A stretch of DNA of 64,000 nucleotides from Streptomyces abikoensis (GTDB lineage Bacteria > Actinomycetota > Actinomycetes > Streptomycetales > Streptomycetaceae). The number at the start of each line of letters is the position of its first letter. The first letter of the stretch is position 1. The notes under the pieces are model-generated. The model saw only the letters and a list, made by a program, of their open reading frames with translations. It was not told the DNA's origin and made no database searches. Location of the stretch: NCBI RefSeq assembly GCF_014648775.1, contig NZ_BMRT01000003.1:558001-622000 (forward strand), in the 5' to 3' direction. Position numbers and translations under genes: made by a program. Below are positions 8,559 to 16,663 of this stretch, piece by piece.

Positions 8559-11500
8559 TCACTCCACGATCTGCCGGCCCTCGGGCCGGGCACTGCACGA
8601 GGCGCGGAACGAGCAGTGGTCGCACTGCCGGCCGGGGCGGGGGGAGAAACGTTCCTCAAGGACGCGGCCCGCGGCCTCGGCGAGCAGCTCGCCGATCCAT
8701 TCGCCGTCGAGGGGCTCCTGCGCCTGGACCTTGGGGAGGGTCTCCCCGCCGTCCTTCTTCGCCGCGCCCTGGCGCAGGTGGACGAGTTCGGCGCCGCCGG
8801 GCCGGGGCCGGGCGCCGCCGAAGGCGTCGTCGACGGCGCCCTCGGCGACGGCGAGCTGGTAGACGGCGAGCTGGGGGTGGCGTTCGACGTCCTTGGCGGA
8901 GGGCGCGTTCTTGCCGGTCTTGAAGTCGACGACATACGCCCGGCCCTGGGCGTCCTGCTCGACGCGGTCCATGGAGCCGCGGATGCGCACCTGGTACTGC
9001 CGGGCCTTGAGGGTGACGTCGAAGGGGTGCTCGGTGGCGACGGCGTCGCGGGCGCGCTCCATCACGTGCCAGCGCAGGAAGCGCTCCAGGGCGGCGCGGG
9101 CCTGCTCCATCTCCTGCCGCGACTTCCAGGGCGCGTCGAAGGCGAGGGACTCCCAGACGGTCTCCAGGCGCTCCATGAGCACGGCGAGGTCGGCGGGGGT
9201 GCGGCCGGAGGCGACCTCGTCGGCGAGGACGTGGACGACGTTGCCGAAGCCCTGGGCGGCGGTGGCGGGGGCGTCCGCCTTGACCTCGCGGCCCAGGAAC
9301 CACTGGAGGGAGCAGCCGTCCTCGGTGAGCTGGCCGAGGGCCGAGCCGGACAGCGTGACGGGCCGTTCCGGGTCGCGCAGCGGCACCTCGTTGTGGGTCG
9401 GCTCGTGCAGTCCCCACCAGCGGTAGGGGTGCGCGGCGGGGACGAGCGGCTGGCCCTCCTCGTCGCGCAGGGCGGCGAGCCGGGCGAGCCGTTCGGCGGC
9501 GGCGGCCCGCAGGGCGGCGGAGGCGGCGGGGTCGACGGTGGTGGCGCGCAGCTCGGCGACGAGCGCGGCGACGGCCAGGGGGCGGCGCGGGCGCTGGGTG
9601 ACGTCGACGGGCTCGGTGCCCAGCTCGGTCAGGAAGCGGGAGGGCTGGTCGCCGTCCTCGGCGGCCGCCTTGACCGCCGTGACAACGAGCCGGTCGCGGG
9701 CGCGGGTGGCGGCCACGTAGAACAGCCGGCGCTCCTCGGCGAGGAGCGCGCCCGCGCCGAGGGGCTCGGCGATGCCGTCGCGGCCGATGCGGTCGGCCTC
9801 CAGGAGCGAGCCGCGGCGGCGCAGGTCGGGCCACAGGCCCTCCTGGACGCCCGCGACGACGACGAGCCGCCACTCCAGGCCCTTGGAGCGGTGCGCGGTC
9901 ATCAGCCGGACGGCGTCGGGACGCACGGCCCTGCGCGTGAGGGTGTCGGCGGCGATGTCCTGGGCGTCGAGCTCGTCGAGGAGGTTCAGGGCGCCGCGGC
10001 CGCCGGTGCGCTCCTCGGCGCGGGCGGCGGTCTCGAAGAGGGCGCAGACGGCGTCGAGGTCGCGGTCGGCGTTGCGGCCGGCCGGGCCGCCGCGGTGCGC
10101 GGCGCGCTGCAGGCGGGTGGGCCACGGGGTGCCGTCCCAGAGGTGCCACAGGGCTTCCTCGGCCGTGCCGCCGCGCGCCAGCAGCTCGCGCGCCCCTGCC
10201 AGGAGGGCGCCCAGGCGCTGGGCGGGGCGCGCGTACGCGGGGTCGTGCGCGACGAGGCGTTCCGGCTCTGCGAGGGCTTCGGCGATGAGGGTGTCCGAGG
10301 GGCGCGGCACGGGTTCGCCTGCGGCGCGCTCCTCGTCTCTGAGGGCGCGGCCCAGACGGCGGAGGTCTGCGGCGTCCATGCCGCCCAAGGGCGATGAGAG
10401 CAGGTGCAGCGCCGTCTCCGGCGTGAGCCAGTTCCGCGCCTTCGGCGCGGTGTCTCCCACCCGCCCACCCGTTGAGGCATCCGTCGCGGGCGCCGTTGTG
10501 GCCGAGGCCGTTGACTCCGCCACCGCTCGCAACGCCGTCAGCAGGGGGGCCACCGCCGGCTCGTGGCGGAGGGGGATGTCGTCGCCGTCGACCTCGATGG
10601 GGACGCCCGCCGATGTCAGGGCGCGGCGCAGGGACGGTATCGAGCGGGAGCCCGCGCGGACGAGGACGGCCATGTCCTGCCAGGGGACGCCGTCCTCCAG
10701 GTGCGCGCGGCGGAGGATGTCGGCGATGTTGTCGAGCTCGGCGCCCGCCGTCGGGTAGGTGTACGCCTCCACCCGGCCCCCGTCCCGTACGGGTACGAGC
10801 TCGCGGTGGGCGCGTACGGCGGCGGCCGGCAGCCGGGTCAGCGGCATCCGGTGGGTGAGCAGCCGGGTGGCGGCGAGGAGGGCGGCGCCGGAGCGGCGCG
10901 AGGTGTTGAGGACCGCTACGGGGGCGGGCGAGCCGTCGGTGCGCGGGAAGGCGTGCGGGAAGTCGAGGATGCCGCCGACGTCCGCGCCCCGGAAGGCGTA
11001 GATGGACTGGTCGGGGTCGCCGAAGGCGATCAGGGTGCGGCCGCCGCCCGCCAGCGCGCGCAGCAGCCGGACCTGGGAGACGTCGGTGTCCTGGTACTCG
11101 TCGACGAAGACGGCGTCGTAGCTCCGGCCCAGCTCGGCGGCGACCTCGGGGCGCCCGGCGAGGAGGACGGCGCGGTGGACGAGCTCGGCGTAGTCGAGGA
11201 CGCCGCGCGCGTCGAGGACGTCCAGGTACTCGGCGAGGAAGGACGCGGCCGCGCGCCAGTCGGGGCGGCCGGCGCGCCGGGCGAAGGCGTCGAGCTCGCC
11301 GGGGCCGAGGCCCAGCTCCCGGCTGCGGGCGAGGACGGCGCGCATCTCGTCGGCGAAGCCGCGCGTGGTCAGGCAGGCGCGCAGCTCGTCGGGCCAGCGG
11401 ACCCGGCCGCGGCCCTCCTTGCCCAGCTCCAGCTCGCCCTGCAGCAGCTCGCGCACCATGACGTCCTGCTCCGGGCCGGACAGCAGCCGGGTGGGCTCGA

Positions 11501-11876
11501 CGAACAGTTCGACGTCCTGGTGGGCGCGCACCAGCGCGTAGCAGTAGGAGTGGAAGGTGGTGGCCCGCGGGCCCTGGGCGCCGCCGAGCCGGGCGGCCAT
11601 CCGGTCGCGCAGTTCGACGGCCGCCTTGCGGCTGAAGGTGAGGACGAGGATCCGCGCGGGGTCGGTGCCCCGCCGCACCCTTTCGGCCACCGCCTCGACG
11701 AGCGTGGTCGTCTTGCCCGTGCCCGGCCCGGCGAGCACCAGCAGCGGTCCCCGCCCGTGGTCAACCACCGCGCGCTGGCTCGCGTCCAGCTCGGGTGGGA
11801 CCACCGGGCCCGGCGGCGTGCGCACGAGGCGGTACGCGCCCGTGGCGGGCCGCTGGTGGGACGAGGAGGAGCTCAC
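8559..11876 (-). CDS. adnA: AdnA-like ATP-dependent helicase-nuclease subunit
   Basis: 1105 aa from a GTG at 11876. Walker A GPGTGKTT is at residues 50-57; DExx is FVDEYQDTD. The C-terminal nuclease has IRGSMDRVE and VVDFKTGKN, with a cysteine near the domain start (DGCSLQW) plus a terminal CDHCSFRASC. This arrangement suits the Fe-S clasp found in AddB/AdnA-type nucleases. First gene of the adnA-adnB pair. Residues about 468-482 (STGGRVGDTAPKARN) come from a GC-rich repeat (10431-10475) and lie in an Ala/Thr-rich insertion. The Shine-Dalgarno match is weak. Confidence 0.9.
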   Translation of the reverse strand: MSSSSSHQRPATGAYRLVRTPPGPVVPPELDASQRAVVDHGRGPLLVLAGPGTGKTTTLVEAVAERVRRGTDPARILVLTFSRKAAVELRDRMAARLGGAQGPRATTFHSYCYALVRAHQDVELFVEPTRLLSGPEQDVMVRELLQGELELGKEGRGRVRWPDELRACLTTRGFADEMRAVLARSRELGLGPGELDAFARRAGRPDWRAAASFLAEYLDVLDARGVLDYAELVHRAVLLAGRPEVAAELGRSYDAVFVDEYQDTDVSQVRLLRALAGGGRTLIAFGDPDQSIYAFRGADVGGILDFPHAFPRTDGSPAPVAVLNTSRRSGAALLAATRLLTHRMPLTRLPAAAVRAHRELVPVRDGGRVEAYTYPTAGAELDNIADILRRAHLEDGVPWQDMAVLVRAGSRSIPSLRRALTSAGVPIEVDGDDIPLRHEPAVAPLLTALRAVAESTASATTAPATDASTGGRVGDTAPKARNWLTPETALHLLSSPLGGMDAADLRRLGRALRDEERAAGEPVPRPSDTLIAEALAEPERLVAHDPAYARPAQRLGALLAGARELLARGGTAEEALWHLWDGTPWPTRLQRAAHRGGPAGRNADRDLDAVCALFETAARAEERTGGRGALNLLDELDAQDIAADTLTRRAVRPDAVRLMTAHRSKGLEWRLVVVAGVQEGLWPDLRRRGSLLEADRIGRDGIAEPLGAGALLAEERRLFYVAATRARDRLVVTAVKAAAEDGDQPSRFLTELGTEPVDVTQRPRRPLAVAALVAELRATTVDPAASAALRAAAAERLARLAALRDEEGQPLVPAAHPYRWWGLHEPTHNEVPLRDPERPVTLSGSALGQLTEDGCSLQWFLGREVKADAPATAAQGFGNVVHVLADEVASGRTPADLAVLMERLETVWESLAFDAPWKSRQEMEQARAALERFLRWHVMERARDAVATEHPFDVTLKARQYQVRIRGSMDRVEQDAQGRAYVVDFKTGKNAPSAKDVERHPQLAVYQLAVAEGAVDDAFGGARPRPGGAELVHLRQGAAKKDGGETLPKVQAQEPLDGEWIGELLAEAAGRVLEERFSPRPGRQCDHCSFRASCSARPEGRQIVE
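10431..10475 (-). repeat. GC-rich hairpin repeat within adnA
   Basis: Contains a perfect 7-bp stem CCGCGCC-TTC-GGCGCGG (10434-10450) followed by tandem CCCACC-type pentamers and hexamers. From memory, this hairpin plus GGGTGGGCGGGTGGGAGA-like tract is common between genes in Streptomyces. Here it is translated in frame within AdnA without a stop. Confidence 0.5.
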
Positions 11877-12089
11877 GTGTGTCGCCGGTCCTGGGGGGGG
11901 GAGGTACGGGTGGTCGGTCGGCCGGGACGGGTCACGGCGCGGAGGGCGACCCCCGACGCTACGCCAGGAGACCCGTGTGGCGCAGTGCGTCCCGGGTGCC
12001 TTCGTCCCTCCCGGGTGACCTCATCCGTTCGGGTAACGCCTTGTGGTCACGGGCCGGGGCGCGGCCCGGCGGCGGCGGTCCTCGGGCCG

Positions 12090-12443
12090 TCAGGTGTGCG
12101 GAGTCACATCCCCGCCGCCGTCCCAGCGGGCGCGGGCCATGGCGATCCGGGGCATCCGTCCCCCGGCGCTCCGGCCGGGCTCCCGCAGCGGGGTGCCCTC
12201 GGCGCGGTAGTGGGCCAGGGCGTCGCGCTCGTGGCCCGGCAGCAGCAGGCCGTCCGCCCGGACGACGCGCCACCAGGGCACGGCCCCGCCGTAGAGGGCC
12301 ATGACGCGGCCGACCTGCCGGGGGCCGCCCTCGTCGAGCCACTCGGCGACGTCTCCGTAGGTCATCACCCGGCCGGCCGGAATCAGCTCGGCGACGGCCA
12401 GTACCCGTTCCGCGTACTCGGGAAGCTCGTCCATCCGGTGCAT
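12090..12443 (-). CDS. Alkyltransferase-like protein (ATL, MGMT family, no acceptor cysteine)
   Basis: 117 aa from the ATG at 12443 (a second ATG at 12434 is equally possible). It matches the C-terminal DNA-binding domain of O6-alkylguanine-DNA alkyltransferase (ELIPAGRVMTYGDVAEW). The active-site PCHR is replaced by PWWR (VPWWRVVRADG), so the alkyl-acceptor cysteine is absent. ATL proteins bind O6-alkylguanine and hand the lesion to nucleotide excision repair. Mycobacteria have an ATL gene in the same neighbourhood (near adnA). Transcribed toward adnA with a gap of about 210 bp. Confidence 0.88.
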   Translation of the reverse strand: MHRMDELPEYAERVLAVAELIPAGRVMTYGDVAEWLDEGGPRQVGRVMALYGGAVPWWRVVRADGLLLPGHERDALAHYRAEGTPLREPGRSAGGRMPRIAMARARWDGGGDVTPHT

Positions 12444-12623
12444 ACTGCCGCATCGCCCGCCCGGCGGGGTCGCCCCGGCGGCCGGAACCGGGCGGTCCAC
12501 AAGATCACCCAGAGTGCGTCATCGCACTACAGGGCGTACGATCCGGAGTCCGCGCCCCCCGAAATGCACCCTGATACCCCCTTGCCCGGCCGGGCCATGC
12601 CACCATCTTCCGGGCGGTGACTG

Positions 12624-15326
12624 GTGATACGAGACCGAGAAGAGACCGACGAGCAGCAGGGCGCGCAGCCTCCCGACGAGGCCCGCGCCCGCGGAGTGCT
12701 GCCCTGTGACGGGCGCGCCGGCGCGTACCCGTGCGAGGACGGTGAGGGCCACATCGACAAGGTCTCCGGCGACGAGCCGCTGCTCCCCGCCCGTGTCCAC
12801 CGCCCGGCCGATCTGGTCCGGCTCTTCCTGGGCATCGTGGGCATCGCCCTCGTGCTCGCGCTCGCGGCGTTCGCCCACGCCACCACCTCGGGCCTGGCGC
12901 AGGACATCAGCGCGAGCACCGGCAAGGCGCCCCATCTGCTGGCCAGCTTCGCCGGGCTCACGGCGAACATCGCGGTCTTCATCGTCCCGGTGGCCTTCGC
13001 CATCGAACGGCTGATCAAACGCGACGGGCTGCGCATCGCCGACGGCGTCCTGGCCGCCGTGCTGGCCCACGGCGTGTCCCTGGCCACCGATCTGTGGGTG
13101 GCCGATTCGGCGCCCGAGTCCATCCGCGCCGCGCTCTCCCAGCCCTCGCCCGCCGGCGGCTTCACCGACCCGGTGCACGGCTACCTGGCGCCCGTGATCG
13201 CCTATATGACGGCCGTCGGCATGTCCCGGCGGCCCCGCTGGCGCGTGGCCATGTGGGCCGTCCTCCTCCTGGACGCCTTCGCGGTGCTGGTCAACGGCTA
13301 CACCACGCCGTTCTCCATCGCCATCACCGTCCTGATCGGCTGGACCGTCGCCTACGCCACCCTCTACGCCGTCGGCTCCCCCAACGTCCGCCCCACCGGC
13401 CAGCACCTCCTCGCGGGCCTGCGGCGCGTCGGCTTCCGCCCGGAGACCGCGCTGCGCGCCGAGGACAACGAGACCGCCGAGCAGCACCCCGACCGGGGCC
13501 GCCGCTACATCGTCACCCTGGAGGAGGGCCCGCCCCTCGACGTCACCGTCGTCGACCGCGAACAGCAGGCCCAGGGCTTCTTCTACCGCGTCTGGCAGCG
13601 CCTGGCCCTGCGCGGGATCATCCAGCGCCGCAGCCTGCTGTCGCTGCGCCAGGCCCTCGAACAGGAGGCGCTGCTCGCCTACGCGGCCATCGCCGCCGGG
13701 GCGAACGCGCCCAAGCTCATCGCCACCTCCGAGCTGGGCCCGGACGCCGTCATGCTCGTCTACGAGCACATCGGCGGCCGCCCGCTGGTCTCCGTCCCCA
13801 CCGAGGAGATCACCGACGAGCTGATGCGGGGCGCCTGGCACCAGCTCAAGGCCCTCCAGTCGCGCCGCATCGCCCACCGCAGGCTCGACGGCGACGCCCT
13901 GCTGGTGGATCGTTCCGGCAATGTGGTCCTCACGGACCTGCGCGGCGGCGAGATCGCGGCCGGCGACCTGGTGCTCCGCATGGACGTCGCCCAGCTCCTC
14001 GTCACCCTCGGCCTGCGGGTCGGCGCCGAACGGGCCGTGGCCACCGCCGTCGAGGTCCTCGGCCCCGACGCCGTGGCCGACAGCCTCCCCCTCCTCCAGC
14101 CCCTCGCCCTCACCCGCGTCAGCCGCGCGACCCTGCGCCAGCTCGCCCGCGAGCGGTCGGAGCGCGAGCGCGAACGGGTGCTGGAGAACGCCCGCCTGGC
14201 CAAGGAGGCCCGCGAGGCCGAACGCGCCGCCGAGGCGGAGCCCGTCGAGGCCGGCCGCAAGGCCCTCAAGGCCGAGCGGCAGGCGGAGAAGAAGGCACTC
14301 GGCGAGGCCCTCGAAGAGGCCCGCGAGGAGGACCTCCTCGCCCAGATCCGCCGCCAGGTCCTGCTCATCCGGCCGCAGGCGCCCATAGAGCCGGTGCGCC
14401 TGGAGCGGATCAAGCCCCGCACGCTGATCAGCTTCGTCGCGGGCGCGATCGCCGCGTACTTCCTGCTGTCCCAGCTCACCCACATCAAGTTCGGCGATCT
14501 CGTCGACAAGGCCAACTGGGCGTGGGTCGCGCTGGCGGCGGCCTTCCAGGCGCTGACCTACGCGGCCGCCGCGATGGGTCTGCTCGGCTTCGTCCCCGAG
14601 AAGGTGGCCTTCGGCCGGACGGTCCTGGCGCAGGTCGCGGGCTCGTTCGTGAAGATCGTCGCCCCCGCCGCGGTGGGCGGCGTGGCCCTGAACACCCGTT
14701 TCCTCCAGCGGGCGGGCATCCGCCCGGGCCTGGCCGTGGCGAGCGTCGGCGCGTCCCAGCTCTTCGGCCTGGCCTGCCACATCATGCTGCTGCTGTCCTT
14801 CGGCTATGTGACGGGCACGGAACGCAGCTCGTCCCTGGGCCCCTCCCGGACGGTGATCGGCGGCCTGCTGACGGCCGCGGTCCTGGTGCTGGTGGTCGCC
14901 GCGATCCCGGTGCTGCGGAAGTTCGTCTCGACCCGGGTGCGGTCGCTGTTCGCGGGCGTCGTGCCGCGCATGCTGGACGTGCTGCAGCGGCCGCAGAAGC
15001 TCTTCTTCGGCATCGGCGGGATGCTGCTGCTGACGGCGGCGAACGTCATGTGCCTGGACGCGTCGATCCGGGCGTTCGGGGGCGACCTCAGCTACGCGAG
15101 CATCGCGGTCGTCTTCCTCACCGCCAACGCGCTGGGGTCGGCGGCGCCGACGCCGGGCGGGGTGGGGGCGGTGGAGTTCGCGCTGACGGGTGCGCTGACG
15201 TTCGCGGGGCTGCCCGCGGAGCAGGCGGCTCCCGCCGTGCTGCTGTTCCGGTTGATGACACTGTGGCTGCCGGTGCTGCCGGGGTGGGCATCGTTCACGC
15301 ATCTGACGCGGAAGGGTGCGATCTAG
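12624..15326 (+). CDS. Large flippase-like (LPG synthase TM/UPF0104) membrane protein with kinase-like region
   Basis: 900 aa from a GTG at 12624. Layout: hydrophilic N-terminus; about 6 membrane segments (residues 65-250); a soluble region (about 280-480) whose LTDLRGGEIAAGDLVLRMD resembles a degenerate lipopolysaccharide-kinase/ABC1-like catalytic loop; a charged coiled-coil stretch (about 500-570, RERSERERERVLENARLAKE); then a C-terminal lysylphosphatidylglycerol-synthase-TM domain (about 595-890) with the signature PTPGGVGAVEFALTGAL. The UPF0104 family moves or modifies lipids. No aminoacyl-transferase domain is visible, so lysyl-PG synthesis is unlikely and the function is unknown. Monocistronic, with a repeat-bearing gap downstream. 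Confidence 0.85.
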   Translation: MIRDREETDEQQGAQPPDEARARGVLPCDGRAGAYPCEDGEGHIDKVSGDEPLLPARVHRPADLVRLFLGIVGIALVLALAAFAHATTSGLAQDISASTGKAPHLLASFAGLTANIAVFIVPVAFAIERLIKRDGLRIADGVLAAVLAHGVSLATDLWVADSAPESIRAALSQPSPAGGFTDPVHGYLAPVIAYMTAVGMSRRPRWRVAMWAVLLLDAFAVLVNGYTTPFSIAITVLIGWTVAYATLYAVGSPNVRPTGQHLLAGLRRVGFRPETALRAEDNETAEQHPDRGRRYIVTLEEGPPLDVTVVDREQQAQGFFYRVWQRLALRGIIQRRSLLSLRQALEQEALLAYAAIAAGANAPKLIATSELGPDAVMLVYEHIGGRPLVSVPTEEITDELMRGAWHQLKALQSRRIAHRRLDGDALLVDRSGNVVLTDLRGGEIAAGDLVLRMDVAQLLVTLGLRVGAERAVATAVEVLGPDAVADSLPLLQPLALTRVSRATLRQLARERSERERERVLENARLAKEAREAERAAEAEPVEAGRKALKAERQAEKKALGEALEEAREEDLLAQIRRQVLLIRPQAPIEPVRLERIKPRTLISFVAGAIAAYFLLSQLTHIKFGDLVDKANWAWVALAAAFQALTYAAAAMGLLGFVPEKVAFGRTVLAQVAGSFVKIVAPAAVGGVALNTRFLQRAGIRPGLAVASVGASQLFGLACHIMLLLSFGYVTGTERSSSLGPSRTVIGGLLTAAVLVLVVAAIPVLRKFVSTRVRSLFAGVVPRMLDVLQRPQKLFFGIGGMLLLTAANVMCLDASIRAFGGDLSYASIAVVFLTANALGSAAPTPGGVGAVEFALTGALTFAGLPAEQAAPAVLLFRLMTLWLPVLPGWASFTHLTRKGAI

Positions 15327-15370
15327 GGGGCCCTGCGGGGCTGGCCCCAGTCCCGCCCTTTCACCGTTTC

Positions 15371-15430
15371 CCGGGGGGCTCCGCCCCCCCGGACCCCCCG
15401 CTCCTCAAACGCCGGAGGGGCTGGATTTGC
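15371..15430. repeat. Streptomyces dispersed intergenic repeat
   Basis: A hairpin CCGGGGGG-CTCCG-CCCCCC followed by CTCCTCAAACGCCGGAGGGG. I recall this combination as very common between Streptomyces genes. It fills much of the 164-bp gap after the flippase-like gene and may act as a terminator or mRNA stabiliser. No gene is seen in this gap. Confidence 0.6.
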
Positions 15431-15490
15431 CTGGCAGGGCCCGCAAGGCAGCCTTGCAGATGCGAGCTGAATCGACATAACGTGCCGCAC

Positions 15491-15886
15491 ATGCGGTCGT
15501 ACACCATCGGGCAGGCAGCCCGCCTGCTCAGCGTCAGCCCCGACACCGTCCGCCGCTGGGCCGACGCGGGCCGGATACCCACCCGACGCGACGAGGCGGG
15601 CAAGCGGCTGATCGAAGGGCCCGATCTGGCGGCCTTCTCCGTGAGCCTCGCCGCCGAGGCGAACGAGAGCGACGACGAGCCGCACACCAGCGCCCGCAAC
15701 GCCTTCCCGGGGATCATCACCGCCGTGAAGCTCGGCGACGTGGCCGCGCAGGTGGAGATCCAGGCCGGGCCGCACCGCCTCGTCTCCCTCCTCACCCGCG
15801 AGGCCGTGGAGGAGCTGGGGCTGGCCGTGGGCATGGAGGCCGTGGCCCGGGTGAAGGCCACCAACGTGCACATCGACCGCGCCTGA
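15491..15886 (+). CDS. MerR-like HTH plus TOBE (Mop) molybdate-responsive protein
   Basis: 131 aa from an ATG at 15491. The N-terminus (residues 1-55, YTIGQAARLLSVSPDTVRRW) is an excisionase/MerR-like helix-turn-helix. The C-terminus (about 66-131, ARNAFPGIITAVKLGD...KATNVHIDR) is a Mop/TOBE domain that binds molybdate or tungstate. Placed 12 bp before modA, it likely senses intracellular molybdate and controls or buffers the mod operon. The order of HTH then single TOBE is usual for actinobacterial Mop regulators. Confidence 0.9.
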   Translation: MRSYTIGQAARLLSVSPDTVRRWADAGRIPTRRDEAGKRLIEGPDLAAFSVSLAAEANESDDEPHTSARNAFPGIITAVKLGDVAAQVEIQAGPHRLVSLLTREAVEELGLAVGMEAVARVKATNVHIDRA

Positions 15887-15898
15887 CCAGGAGAGAGA

Positions 15899-16663
15899 AT
15901 GCCCCGCACCCTCGCACGCACGGCCCTGGCGGCAGCGCTCCTCCTGCCCCTCGCCACGGCCTGCGGCAGCGGCGACACGAGCGACGACCCCAAGCAGCGG
16001 ACCACCCTCACGGTCCTCGCCGCCGCCTCCCTCACGGACGTCTTCAAGCAAGCGGGGGCCCTCTACGAGAAGGACCACCCCGGCACCAAGGTGAACTTCT
16101 CCTTCGCGGGCTCCCAGGAGCTGGCCGCCCAGGTGCGCCAGGGCGCGCCCGCCGACGCCCTCGTGACGGCCGACACCAAGACGATGGACGGGCTCGCCCA
16201 GCAGACGAACGCCCCCACCACCATCGCGAAGAACCGCCTGACGATCGCCACGGCCCCCGGCAACCCCAAGAAGATCCAGGGACTCTCCGACCTCTCCAAC
16301 CCCACCCTCAAGGTGGTCCTGGCGGCACCCGAAGTACCCGCGGGCCGCTACAGCAAGAAGGTCCTCGACCAGCAGCACGTCGACGTCAAGCCGGTCTCGC
16401 AGGAGCCCAGCGTCCGCGCCGTGCTGAGCAAGGTCACCCTCGGCGAGGCGGACGCGGGCATCGTGTACGTCACCGACGCCACGTCGGCCAAGGACAAGGT
16501 CGCGACGGTCACGATCCCCGACGACCGGAACGCGGTGGCGGCCTACCCCGCCGCGACGCTCAAGAGCTCCAAGCACACCAAGGAGTCGGCCGACTTCGTC
16601 ACGTGGCTGAGCTCGGCCGAGGCCCAGAAGCTCCTGCGCGGGGCGGGCTTCCAGCAGCCGTGA
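15899..16663 (+). CDS. modA: Molybdate ABC transporter substrate-binding lipoprotein ModA
   Basis: 254 aa. Lipoprotein signal peptide with lipobox LATAC (Cys about residue 21), so it is anchored outside the membrane. ModA features: [41 protein letters not shown] (oxyanion-binding serines) and the C-terminal [28 protein letters not shown] sits immediately upstream of the ATG. It overlaps the next gene by the GTGA quadruplet, so ModA and ModBC are co-translated. Confidence 0.95.
   Translation: MPRTLARTALAAALLLPLATACGSGDTSDDPKQRTTLTVLAAASLTDVFKQAGALYEKDHPGTKVNFSFAGSQELAAQVRQGAPADALVTADTKTMDGLAQQTNAPTTIAKNRLTIATAPGNPKKIQGLSDLSNPTLKVVLAAPEVPAGRYSKKVLDQQHVDVKPVSQEPSVRAVLSKVTLGEADAGIVYVTDATSAKDKVATVTIPDDRNAVAAYPAATLKSSKHTKESADFVTWLSSAEAQKLLRGAGFQQP

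Noticed and set aside
12519..15302. 927-codon open frame on the minus strand
   Set aside because: Antisense of the flippase-like gene; low-complexity Gln/Arg/Gly sequence with no homology.
13094..15490. 5' extension of the Mop regulator frame
   Set aside because: Arg/Pro-rich out-of-frame reading of the upstream gene; the ATG at 15491 begins the HTH domain exactly.
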